Shown here: positions 55,301 through 63,261 of the stretch, piece by piece
How positions within the stretch are numbered: the stretch's first letter is position 1
How the letters are laid out: every line of letters begins with the position of its first letter
Assembly (NCBI GenBank): GCA_024234055.1
Contig: JACKOW010000001.1
Coordinates: 350,001 to 414,000, forward strand
From: Rhodanobacteraceae bacterium
GTDB lineage: Bacteria; Pseudomonadota; Gammaproteobacteria; Xanthomonadales; SZUA-5
Length of the DNA: 64,000 bases
Direction: 5' to 3'
Notes under the pieces: model-generated
Told to the model about the DNA's origin: nothing
Database searches by the model: none
The model's input: only the letters and a program-made list of their open reading frames with translations
Position numbers and translations under genes: made by a program

Positions 55301-55325
55301 GTGCTTCTCCAGTGCCAATAAAGCA

Positions 55326-55359
55326 AAAGCCCCGCCCTCATGACGAGGTGCGGGGCTTT
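55326..55359 (-). terminator. leu attenuator terminator
   Basis: Transcribed on the minus strand, aaagccccgc pairs with gcggggcttt over 10 bp, with an inner 4-bp cctc/gagg stem, followed by ttttgcttt. It lies 26 bp upstream of the leuA ATG and 32 bp after the leader-peptide stop, the position of an attenuator. Confidence 0.85.
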
Positions 55360-55390
55360 CAGGTTTGTCGCTTCCTGTTGCCTGAGGGCT

Positions 55391-55468
55391 CTAGCCCCGT
55401 TGGCAGCCGCACACCTCGCGTGAGCGCAGTAGAAGTCGAAGCGCCAGTAGCGCTGCGGCTGCGTTCAT
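55391..55468 (-). CDS. leuL: Leucine-rich leader peptide of the leu operon (attenuation)
   Basis: A 25-codon reading frame: MNAAAALLALRLLLRSREV then CGCQRG and stop. Six of eight codons between residues 7 and 14 are Leu (CTA CTG, CTT, CTT CTA CTG), including the rarer CTA and CTT, as expected for a leucine-sensing ribosome-stall peptide. An in-frame ATG eight codons earlier (55492) is possible; neither start has a clear ribosome site. The stop is 32 bp before the terminator hairpin. When leucyl-tRNA is scarce, stalling should prevent terminator formation and allow leuA expression. The antiterminator pairing was not worked out. Confidence 0.75.
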   Translation of the reverse strand: MNAAAALLALRLLLRSREVCGCQRG

Positions 55469-55582
55469 GTTGCGGTGCGGCAAGAATGTCATGGACGCGA
55501 GAGTGCATGCGCCGGGCTGGAGCTGTCAACCCTGATGGCGAGCTGAATCGGGGCAAGGCGCGTGCAGGCGAGGCGTCGCTGG

Positions 55583-55606
55583 GATCGCCGAGTGCAACTC
55601 GGCGAT
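55583..55606. repeat. Family G palindrome upstream of leu leader
   Basis: gccgagtgcaactcggc followed by gatcc, a short palindrome that recurs near 59520 and 59552. It is in the shared 221-bp region between the leader peptide and the divergent DUF5916 gene. Confidence 0.7.
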
Positions 55607-55689
55607 CCGGACGGGCGTCCTGCCTTCTGGCACTGCGATCGGCGGGGCCGCGCTCGTACAATCGCGCGCCCAGCGTTTCTTCCCTGCAC

Positions 55690-57936
55690 ATGTCTCCAGC
55701 AAATCCTGCCCGCGCGCGCCTCGGTCTCGCCCTGATGCTGTCTTGCGCCGGTGCCCTGGCGGCGCCGCCCGAGATCAAGATCGACGGTCATCTGGACGAC
55801 GCCGCCTGGGCTGGCGCGCAGGTGTTTCGCGATTTTGTGGTGGTGGAGCCCTACACACTGACTCAACCTTCCTACGAAACGGAAGCGCTGTTGCTGTCCA
55901 CGCCGGCCGGCATCGTCATCGGTTTCCGCTGCAGGCAGCCCGAGGGCGTGCCGCGGTTACGCGCACGCACGCCGCGGGACGCGGACATTCCAGGGGATCG
56001 GGTCAATGTCTTCATTGATTTCAATGCCGACGGCGAAACCGGGTACAACTTCACCATCGCCCTGTCCGGCTCGACCCAGGACGCCACCATCACCAACGAG
56101 AACAACTTCAGTCCGGACTGGGATGGCGACTGGAAACACCGGGTGGCCGAGACTGACGAGGGCTGGAGCGCCGAATTCCTGCTGCCGTGGACGGTGGCGC
56201 CGATGCGCGACAGTTCGGCGCCGCGACGCACGATCGCAATCATGTTCGATCGCGTGCTCGGCAGCACCAAGGAACGCAGTGGTTATCCGGCGGCCAGTTT
56301 CAGGCGGCCGCGCTTCATCTCCGAATTCGCCAAGGTGGGCATAGACCAGTATCAGGCATCGGTCTTCCATGTCTTCCCTTATGCCACGGCGAGTCGTGAC
56401 TTCGTCGATACGCGCAACGAGGTCAAGGGCGGTGCCGATCTGTACTGGAAGCCCTCCGGCGATCTGCAGCTCACGGCGGCGCTGAATCCGGATTTTGGCC
56501 AGGTCGAGGCTGACGAATTGGTGGTGAATTTCGACGCTATCGAGACCTTTTTCTCGGATCGCCGGCCCTTCTTCACCGAGAACCAGAGTCTGTTCGATGT
56601 GCGCAGCACCGACGGTGGGCAGCTGATCTACACGCGCCGTATCGGTGGGCCTCGTGACGACAACTCGGGGCTGGCGGCTGACATCGATGTGGCGCTGAAG
56701 CTCAATGGCTCCGCGCTGGGCTTCAACTACGGCGTGCTGGCGGCCCAGGAAAGCGATTACGCCGACGATCTGGGCAGTCTGTTCCTGGCACAGCGGCTGT
56801 TGCGCCCGGGCGATCAGTTCAGCATCGGCTATCTAGGCACTTATGCCGATCGGCCCTTTCTGACCCGAGAATCCAGCGTGCACGCCATCGATGCCAGCTG
56901 GCGACCGGATCCTCGATGGACCGTCGCCGGTCAGGTCATCGTCAGCCAGATTGATCTGCCGGGCGTCAATCAAAGTGGAAGCGGCGCGTGGGCGCGTGTC
57001 GACTTCGCCGCCGATGCTGCCACTCGGCAGCAACTGGAGCTGACCCACTTTGATCGGCAGCTGGATTTCAACGACGTCGGTTTTCAGCGCCGCCCAAGTC
57101 TCAATGAGGCGCGCTGGTTGTGGGAAAGGCAGCAGCAGGTGGAAGACCCGGAGTCCAGCCTGCGCGGCAGACTGCAGCGCGCGCGCGTCACCAATCGGCA
57201 CAACGATTCCGGGGACAATCTGCAATCGACTCTCTCGCTCGACTACATCCTGCAGTTCCGAAACGGCGGCGAGTTTCTGGCCAATGCCTATCTCCAGAGT
57301 GCCGGTTTCGACGATCTGATATCCCGCGGCAACGGTCTGGTGCGACTGCCCGCGCGCCAGCAGTACTACGCCGAGTACAGTGCGCCCCGAGTGGGTCGCT
57401 GGCAGCTGTATCTGTCCGGGCGCAGTTTTCAGGAGAGCCAGGGTGGATACGGCCTCGAGGCCGGAGGCCAGCTCAGCTTCTTTGCCAGCAACACGCTGAC
57501 GGCGCAGATCAGCGGCTACGCATTGGATAGCAAGGACTGGTTGCTGTGGGAGTCCGACAGCCTGTTCGGCCTGTATCAGCGCCAGCAGGTCAGCAGCGCT
57601 CTGAATCTGGACTGGTTCCCCGCGGCGCAGCACGAACTCCGGCTGAAACTGCAGTGGCTGGCGATCGCCGCCCAGGATCCGCGCGCGGCCCGAATCGGCG
57701 CTAGCGGTCAGCTGCGGGCCTCCAACGACGCGCTCTCCGATTTTTCGGTCAACAACTTCGGCGTGCAGATCCGCTACCGCTGGGAATTCGCGCCACAGTC
57801 CGACCTGTATGTGGTCTACGGACGCGGAGGCTTCATCGAAGAACAGGGTGATCGCAATCTGGGAGATCTGCTCGATGACGCCTTTTCCCTGCGAGATGCC
57901 GACCAGTTGCTGGTCAAGCTGCGGCGGCGGTTCTGA
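55690..57936 (+). CDS. DUF5916 outer-membrane protein with CBM9-like N-terminal domain
   Basis: A 748-aa exported protein. A signal peptide (LGLALMLSCAGALAAPP) precedes a CBM9-like domain at about residues 28-215 (IKIDGHLDDAAWAGAQVFRD, VNVFIDFNADGETGYNF). The rest is DUF5916: LNPDFGQVEADELVVNFDAI and ETFFSDRRPFFTENQSLF are family hallmarks, followed by amphipathic strands predicted to form an outer-membrane barrel ending KLRRRF. Substrate unknown; CBM9-like domains often bind sugars. The ATG at 55690 was chosen at the signal peptide; the open frame upstream covers the antisense leu leader. Divergent from leuA. Confidence 0.9.
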   Translation: MSPANPARARLGLALMLSCAGALAAPPEIKIDGHLDDAAWAGAQVFRDFVVVEPYTLTQPSYETEALLLSTPAGIVIGFRCRQPEGVPRLRARTPRDADIPGDRVNVFIDFNADGETGYNFTIALSGSTQDATITNENNFSPDWDGDWKHRVAETDEGWSAEFLLPWTVAPMRDSSAPRRTIAIMFDRVLGSTKERSGYPAASFRRPRFISEFAKVGIDQYQASVFHVFPYATASRDFVDTRNEVKGGADLYWKPSGDLQLTAALNPDFGQVEADELVVNFDAIETFFSDRRPFFTENQSLFDVRSTDGGQLIYTRRIGGPRDDNSGLAADIDVALKLNGSALGFNYGVLAAQESDYADDLGSLFLAQRLLRPGDQFSIGYLGTYADRPFLTRESSVHAIDASWRPDPRWTVAGQVIVSQIDLPGVNQSGSGAWARVDFAADAATRQQLELTHFDRQLDFNDVGFQRRPSLNEARWLWERQQQVEDPESSLRGRLQRARVTNRHNDSGDNLQSTLSLDYILQFRNGGEFLANAYLQSAGFDDLISRGNGLVRLPARQQYYAEYSAPRVGRWQLYLSGRSFQESQGGYGLEAGGQLSFFASNTLTAQISGYALDSKDWLLWESDSLFGLYQRQQVSSALNLDWFPAAQHELRLKLQWLAIAAQDPRAARIGASGQLRASNDALSDFSVNNFGVQIRYRWEFAPQSDLYVVYGRGGFIEEQGDRNLGDLLDDAFSLRDADQLLVKLRRRF

Positions 57937-58011
57937 AGAGGCGGGAAAAGGGGAAACGGAAAAAGGGGAAAGGGAAGGGCGTGGAGCGCCGCCGCAAGGG
58001 TGATGCTTGCG

Positions 58012-58097
58012 CCCTGTGGGAGCGGGCTCTGCCCGCGAAAGAGGCTGCGGTGTGCCGTAGAGCCTGATCGCGGCTGAAGCCGCTCCCACAGGGGTGT
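58012..58097. repeat. Family A REP pair plus gggaaaa heptads
   Basis: ctgtgggagcgggctctgcc (58013 onward) and tcgcggctgaagccgctccc (58069 onward) form an inverted pair combining two REP variants. It is preceded at 57945-57980 by degenerate ggggaaa units. Confidence 0.85.
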
Positions 58098-58112
58098 CCG
58101 GACTGCGCGGCT

Positions 58113-59216
58113 TTAGCGGCCCGCCTTGCCGCGCGCACTCAGATAGCCGCGACCGCGTTCCATCAGGGCCACGAAGCCGATCTCGTCGCCTTCCTCGATG
58201 CAGCGCGTGAGTTCCTCCACCGAGCGCTTGAGCGCGCCCAGGGCCTCGCCGCGATGCGCGTTCAGGCTCTGGATCTCGTAGTACAGGCGGGGATTCTCGT
58301 TGGCCACACCCATGGCTATCTTCAGCTGATTGTCGAAGGTCGTACTCGACATCTGCGCCAGTTTCGGCGCGGCTTCGCCCGAATTGGCCAACGCGCTGAA
58401 GAAGGCGATGTTCAGTGCATGGCTCAGGCCGAGTACGTAGGCGATCAGATGATCGTGATCGGCCAGGGGCATCTCCACCGCCTGGGCCATGGTTTCGGTA
58501 AACAGCGCGCGCGCGTCCTTGACCACTTCGGGCGCGCCGACCGGCATGAAGATGACGTGGCGATCCGACAGCAACTCGGTGTCCGGACCGAACATCGGAT
58601 GCACCGAGCACACCCGCAGTCCGGCAGCGGCGCAGGCTTTCAGGCCTTCGGTCAGCGGCGTCTTCAGCGAGCCGATGTCGAAGATGAGGCCTGCGGGCTT
58701 GCGCTCGGCCAGACCCAGCAGTACCTCGTTGCTGCGGCGCAAAGGCGCGGCGACCACGATGAGGTCGTGATCCAGCGCACCGTCCTTCCAGTCCGGCCGC
58801 GACAGCGCACCCACGGGTGCACCACTGGGATCGGCGACTTCGACATCGAAACCCTGCGCCGCCAGAAAACGCACAAACCAGCGACCCATGCGGCCATTGC
58901 CGCCAATGATCAGTGCCCGGCGTCCGCCGCCTTGCCCGGCCAGGCGCACGCGATCCTGCTCCTGCGTGGTCAGTGAGGATTCGATCAGCAGTTTCAGCAC
59001 CTGCTCGGCGATATCTGGATCGAGGCCGACCTTCTGCGCCCGACCACGCACGTGTGCCAGCACTTCGCGCTCGCGCTGGAAATCGCGCAGCTGCTTGCCC
59101 TGAGCATGTTTCCAGCGCCCGATCTCGGCCACCAGTGCCTGGCGTTTGGCGATCGCGGCAATCAGGTCGGCATCGACGCTGTCGAGTTCAGCACGGAGTT
59201 CGGAGAGGGGGCGCAT
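58113..59216 (-). CDS. tyrA: Bifunctional chorismate mutase / prephenate dehydrogenase
   Basis: A 367-aa fusion for tyrosine synthesis. Residues about 1-85 are an AroQ chorismate mutase (LRAELDSVDADLIAAIAKRQ); from about 98 a Rossmann NAD-binding prephenate dehydrogenase follows (ALIIGGNGRMGRWFVRFLAA, SVHPMFGPDTE with the catalytic His). The layout matches enteric TyrA. Single gene between repeat islands; no leader peptide was seen. Confidence 0.95.
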   Translation of the reverse strand: MRPLSELRAELDSVDADLIAAIAKRQALVAEIGRWKHAQGKQLRDFQREREVLAHVRGRAQKVGLDPDIAEQVLKLLIESSLTTQEQDRVRLAGQGGGRRALIIGGNGRMGRWFVRFLAAQGFDVEVADPSGAPVGALSRPDWKDGALDHDLIVVAAPLRRSNEVLLGLAERKPAGLIFDIGSLKTPLTEGLKACAAAGLRVCSVHPMFGPDTELLSDRHVIFMPVGAPEVVKDARALFTETMAQAVEMPLADHDHLIAYVLGLSHALNIAFFSALANSGEAAPKLAQMSSTTFDNQLKIAMGVANENPRLYYEIQSLNAHRGEALGALKRSVEELTRCIEEGDEIGFVALMERGRGYLSARGKAGR

Positions 59217-59643
59217 GGGGGGTAGGGAAAGGGAAAAGGGAAAAGGGAAAAGGGAAAAGGGAAAAGGGAAAAGGGAAAAGGAAGAGCTAGCGCTAGCGCG
59301 AGGTTAGAGTGAAGGTGGTGCCGTGTGCAATCAACCCAGAGCGGGAAGATGGCAAAGCGCGCTGGGATCGCCGAGTTGTACTCGGCGCTTTGGCCTCATA
59401 CGGAGGCCTGATGACACGGCGCACAGGCGATGAACGCGACGCGAGCTGCTTTCGCAGGTCCAGACTTGCTTGGACCTGTGAAAATCTCGATTCGAAAGGG
59501 ATATCGGAGCAGGCTCAAAGGCGCCGAGTGCAACTCGGCGATCCCAGCAAGCGCCGAGTGCATCTCGGCGATCCCGGCGGTCGATCGCAATCAGGCGCCG
59601 GTCTGCTCTTCCCTTTCCTTTCTCCCTTTCCCTTTTTCCAGCC
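59217..59643. repeat. 427-bp repeat island: gggaaaa array and family G palindromes
   Basis: A gggaaaa heptanucleotide array of about seven to eight copies starts directly at the tyrA start (59225-59282). Three palindromes follow: gccgagttgtactcggc near 59370, gccgagtgcaactcggc near 59524 and gccgagtgcatctcggc near 59554. There is also a gtccagacttgcttggac motif near 59459 and a short ccctttcc run at the end. No gene seen. Confidence 0.85.
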
Positions 59644-60075
59644 CTAACCGGCGATGTACTGCGTCAGCTGCTGAATCTCGGCGTCCTGCTCCTGGATGAT
59701 GGCGCGGACGATATCGCCGATGGACAGCACGCCCATGACCTTGTCGCCTTCAACGACGGGCAGGTGGCGGATGCGCCGACTGTGCATCAGGCGCATGCAT
59801 TCGCGCACATTGTTGGAGGGTTTGACCGTGACCAGCGGCGTCGGGGTCATGATGGCCGAGACTGGGGTGTCCTTGGATGAGCGCCCCAGCAGGATGACCT
59901 TTCGTGCGTAGTCACGCTCGCTGAGGATGCCGAGCAGCTGCTCGCCCTCCATGACCAACAAGGCGCCGACGCTCTTTTCCGCCATCAGGCGGATGCCGTC
60001 GATCACCGGGTCCGAAGGCTTCAGGCTGTAGATATCCGAGCCCTTTTCGGCAAGCAGCTGGCTGACCGGTGTCAT
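59644..60075 (-). CDS. CBS-domain pair protein
   Basis: A 143-aa protein consisting almost only of two CBS domains: SLKPSDPVIDGIRLMAEKSV with GILSERDYARKVILLGRSS, and MTPTPLVTVKPSNNVRECM with HLPVVEGDKVMGVLSIGDI. Stand-alone CBS pairs bind adenine nucleotides and regulate partners. The RDYARKV and SIGDIVRAII motifs are common in proteobacterial inosine-5-phosphate-dehydrogenase-related CBS proteins. No partner is apparent. Confidence 0.92.
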   Translation of the reverse strand: MTPVSQLLAEKGSDIYSLKPSDPVIDGIRLMAEKSVGALLVMEGEQLLGILSERDYARKVILLGRSSKDTPVSAIMTPTPLVTVKPSNNVRECMRLMHSRRIRHLPVVEGDKVMGVLSIGDIVRAIIQEQDAEIQQLTQYIAG

Positions 60076-60229
60076 CGGATGCCTCCTTCGCGCGCTTCGG
60101 TGCCTCCATTATTTTCACGTTGCGGGCAAAGGTGCAAACGATTTGGCGCGGCCGAGCATCGATGTCATCGCCCGCGTGCGGCTGCGGGCAGCTCGGCGGG
60201 TTTGCTCCGCCGGATCCGGCAGGCCGTGA

Positions 60230-61378
60230 CTATGGCGTCCCGGGTGCGGATGAGCTCGGATTTCCGGATTCGCCCGCAATCTCCACCCAATCGGCTCGAT
60301 GCGCGTCCGGGAAGTACTGCTCGCGCAGACGCTGGGCCTCACTCTCGGCGCGTTCGCGTTCGGCGCCATCAAGGCTGCCGCGCAGGCGCTCGATCAGGGC
60401 AGTGGCTGCGCTGCGTTGCAGGTCCGGGCAGACGCGTTCGCACAGCTGGGCGTAGCGGTAGGCGGCTTGGGCATCATTGCCGGCCAGCTGGCGCAGCGGT
60501 GGCGGGGGAAACCCGTCGGCGAGCATCGCCCGCATGCCGGGCGGAATGGATTTTCCTTCCTGGGGGCGCAGCGGCGGCGGAATCCACTCGGGGTCGAAGG
60601 CTTCCATCAGCTGGGCCACGGCCTGGGCGCTGTGCAGTGCCATGGCCTGGGTGAGGAAGGACAGGGCGCGTTCACGATAGCGTTCGATACGGTCGCCCTG
60701 TTCGATGGCCCGCTCAAGCTTGATCGCAGGGCTGACCGAGAACAGGATCAGGCCCTCCAGCTCGCCCATCAGCGCAGCGCGCCATTGCGCTTCGAAGCGC
60801 AGTTGGTCATCCGGATCGGTGAAGCCCGCACACTGTAGCTCGTGCTTGGCCATCAGCTCGGCGGCGCCTTCCGTCATTTTTTCGAGCTGCGATTTCTCAC
60901 CATCCTTGTTGTTGAAGAGGATGGCGACCGAACCTTCCTGGGCCTCGGGGTTCTGTGCGGCCTCACTCAACCCCAGCGCCATGTCCAGGCCTTGTCGCCC
61001 CTTGCGATACAAGTCGCACTGTTCTGTCTGCCGCAGCAGACGCAGGGTCGCCTCGCGCGAACCGCTGCGCATCAGTTCGGTCAGCTGTGCCGCGCTCTGC
61101 GTCAGCGGTAGCGATTCGGGCGGCAGGGTGGGCGTCGCGCTCATGGTCGCGGTATTCGGGACGTCCGCCACAAAGGACGCGCGGGCGCCGGCTTCGGTGG
61201 TCGGCTTGTCGTCCGTGCTCCGGGTGCCCGTTCCAGCCGTGGCCGGGGTTTCCGGAGTTCCTGCTGTACTCTGTCCAGCGTCGATCTTTGCCGCAGCTGG
61301 CGGGCCCTGCAGTCGCGACACCGCGTATCCGCCAAGGCCAGCCAGCAGAACCAATCCCAGAATCACGCCTGCTCGCAT
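60230..61378 (-). CDS. Unknown anchored helical protein
   Basis: A 382-aa protein. One N-terminal hydrophobic segment (about residues 3-19, AGVILGLVLLAGLGGYAV) precedes a Thr/Pro/Ala-rich linker (about 20-85) and a helical region with a few cysteines (EQCDLYRKGRQG, ELQCAGF, CERVCPDLQ) and a Pro-rich loop (DPEWIPPPLRPQEG). The C-terminal segments resemble TPR-like helices. It may be distantly related to the paralogues at 9013-10652 by layout only. The ATG at 61378 follows gagggtg; a GTG three codons earlier is an alternative. Function unknown. Confidence 0.78.
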   Translation of the reverse strand: MRAGVILGLVLLAGLGGYAVSRLQGPPAAAKIDAGQSTAGTPETPATAGTGTRSTDDKPTTEAGARASFVADVPNTATMSATPTLPPESLPLTQSAAQLTELMRSGSREATLRLLRQTEQCDLYRKGRQGLDMALGLSEAAQNPEAQEGSVAILFNNKDGEKSQLEKMTEGAAELMAKHELQCAGFTDPDDQLRFEAQWRAALMGELEGLILFSVSPAIKLERAIEQGDRIERYRERALSFLTQAMALHSAQAVAQLMEAFDPEWIPPPLRPQEGKSIPPGMRAMLADGFPPPPLRQLAGNDAQAAYRYAQLCERVCPDLQRSAATALIERLRGSLDGAERERAESEAQRLREQYFPDAHRADWVEIAGESGNPSSSAPGTP

Positions 61379-61459
61379 CGTGCTCACCCTCTGCTCAGTC
61401 GGGGCGTGAGCATAGGGCGCGCCAGATGCAAATGCTACTGAACGTAAATCCGCGGATGG

Positions 61460-62839
61460 TCAGCCGTAACGCTGCTGCAGATAGGCAAAGGCCGCGCGCA
61501 GGCCCTGGCAATCTCCGCCCGCAGGTCGGCCGGGCTTGCCTTCGCTCCAGCAGTAGGTATCGAGGTGTGCCCAGGGGATGCTGTCGGGCACAAAGCGCTT
61601 CAAGTAAAGCGCCGCTGTGATGGCCCCGCCCATGCGCGAGCTGCCGGAATTGTTCATGTCGGCAATCTTGCTGTCGATCAGGCTGTAATAGTCCTCCCAC
61701 AGCGGCATGGCCCAGAGCGGATCGCCGACCTCGCGGCCAGCGGCGATCAGATCCAGCGACAGCTCGTCGCGGTTGGCGAACAGCGCCGGCAGATCCGGGC
61801 CCAGCGCGATGCGGGCAGCACCGGTCAGCGTGGCGAAATCCAGGATCAGCTCGGGCTGGCTTTCGCCGGCATAGGTCAGCGCGTCACAGAGCACGACCCG
61901 GCCTTCGGCGTCGGTATTGCCGATCTCCACCGACAGACCGGCGCGGGTGGCGATGACTTCGCCGGGTCGGTAGGCATCCGGTCCCACCGCGTTCTCGACC
62001 GCGCCGACCAGCAGTTGCAGGCAGACTGGCAGGCGCGCCTGCATGATCAACTGCGCCAATTGAATGGCCACGGCGGCCCCGCCCATGTCCTTTTTCATGG
62101 CGGCCATGCCATCGGCCGACTTGAGGTCCAGCCCGCCGGTGTCGAAACACACGCCCTTGCCGACAATGGCGATGCGCGGTGCCTTCGGGTCACCCCAGAG
62201 CAGCTCGATCAGACGCGGCGCACGGTGACTGGCGCGGCCAACGGCGTGGATCGCCGGAAAATTCTCGACCAGCAGTTGTTCGCCGACGACTGCCCGGAAA
62301 TCGGCCTGGTGGCGGCTGGACAGCTCGGCGACGTACTGCTGCATCTGCTCCGGGCCCAGATCCTCGGTCGGCGTGTTGACCAGATCGCGGGCGCCGTGCG
62401 CTGCAGCCGCAATCCGTTCCAGTTCGACGCGGGCGTCGTCGTTCTGAACCAGCAGCTGGGCGGGCGCACGCGCGGCTCGCGGCCGGTAGCGCAGGAACTG
62501 ATAGGCACCGAGGGCGAAGCCGAGCGCCAGACGCAGCCGGGTGCCCGCGGGCAGTTCGGGATCGAGCGCATAGGCCTGAGGTGGCAGACTCAGTGCGGCA
62601 TTGCCCAGGGTCCAGATGTCCTCCTGCGCACGGGCACCGACAACGGCGCGCACGACCTTGCCGGCCGCGTCGAAACACAGGGCCTGGGTGTAGCGCTTGC
62701 CTTCGAAGCGCTGCGCCGTCAGCTGAGCTTGCGTCGCGCTGTCCTGCGCTGCGAACCAGGCTGAGAAGTCGGCTTCGAACACCACTGTCAGAGGCGTGGC
62801 CTGTGGCGCATCGGCAAGCAGGATCGGATCGGTGGACAA
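61460..62839 (-). CDS. Leucyl aminopeptidase family (M17) protein
   Basis: A 459-aa M17 di-metal aminopeptidase removing N-terminal residues from peptides in the cytosol. Metal and catalytic motifs are intact: GKGVCFDTGGLDLKSADGM, KKDMGGAA and NTDAEGRVVLCDAL. It lacks part of the usual PepA N-domain, as in the shorter PepB/YP_-type branch. No ATG exists near the conserved start; a TTG at 62839 is preceded by ggag with 7-nt spacing and is the best start. Confidence 0.9.
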   Translation of the reverse strand: MSTDPILLADAPQATPLTVVFEADFSAWFAAQDSATQAQLTAQRFEGKRYTQALCFDAAGKVVRAVVGARAQEDIWTLGNAALSLPPQAYALDPELPAGTRLRLALGFALGAYQFLRYRPRAARAPAQLLVQNDDARVELERIAAAAHGARDLVNTPTEDLGPEQMQQYVAELSSRHQADFRAVVGEQLLVENFPAIHAVGRASHRAPRLIELLWGDPKAPRIAIVGKGVCFDTGGLDLKSADGMAAMKKDMGGAAVAIQLAQLIMQARLPVCLQLLVGAVENAVGPDAYRPGEVIATRAGLSVEIGNTDAEGRVVLCDALTYAGESQPELILDFATLTGAARIALGPDLPALFANRDELSLDLIAAGREVGDPLWAMPLWEDYYSLIDSKIADMNNSGSSRMGGAITAALYLKRFVPDSIPWAHLDTYCWSEGKPGRPAGGDCQGLRAAFAYLQQRYG

Positions 62840-62871
62840 AGGCGGACTCCAGTATTGGCGTAGCGCGGATT

Positions 62872-63261
62872 CTACAGGCTGGATCCACGAGTCAGCCGTG
62901 ATTCGATTCGGATCAGAACTCGCCCCAGAGGGCTGCCCAGCAAGCCCCAGCCGATGGCCATGCCGACGAGGTTGGCGCCCAGATCCGCCAGTTCGGCGGT
63001 GCGGGGCGGCAGCATCGATTGCAGCAACTCGATGGTGACGCCATAGGCGATCAATGCAGCGATCACCAGCAGCCTGCGACGCACTGCCGTGCCCGCCAGT
63101 TGCCCGAAGTACAGGGTGAGTACGATGTAGGCCAGCGCATGATTGAGCTTGTCGCCGCTGGGGATGTCCAGATCCGGGCCACGGATGGGCAGCAGCGACA
63201 AGGCTGTGATCAGGGCGATCAGCAAGAATCCCAGGGACCACCAGAGTGTGCGCATTTTCAT
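62872..63261 (-). CDS. VanZ-like membrane protein
   Basis: A 129-aa protein with four predicted membrane helices. The VanZ-like signature is present: SGDKLNHALAYIVLTLYFG, then YGVTIELLQSMLPPRTAEL and DLGANLVGMAIGW. Function of this family in Gram-negatives is not established. Its stop is 32 bp upstream of the aminopeptidase start, so the two could be co-transcribed. A second Met two codons in is also possible. Confidence 0.88.
   Translation of the reverse strand: MKMRTLWWSLGFLLIALITALSLLPIRGPDLDIPSGDKLNHALAYIVLTLYFGQLAGTAVRRRLLVIAALIAYGVTIELLQSMLPPRTAELADLGANLVGMAIGWGLLGSPLGRVLIRIESRLTRGSSL

Noticed and set aside
55312..55689. N-terminal extension of the DUF5916 gene over the leu leader region
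   Set aside because: The signal peptide begins at 55690, and the upstream codons are the antisense of the leu leader and terminator.
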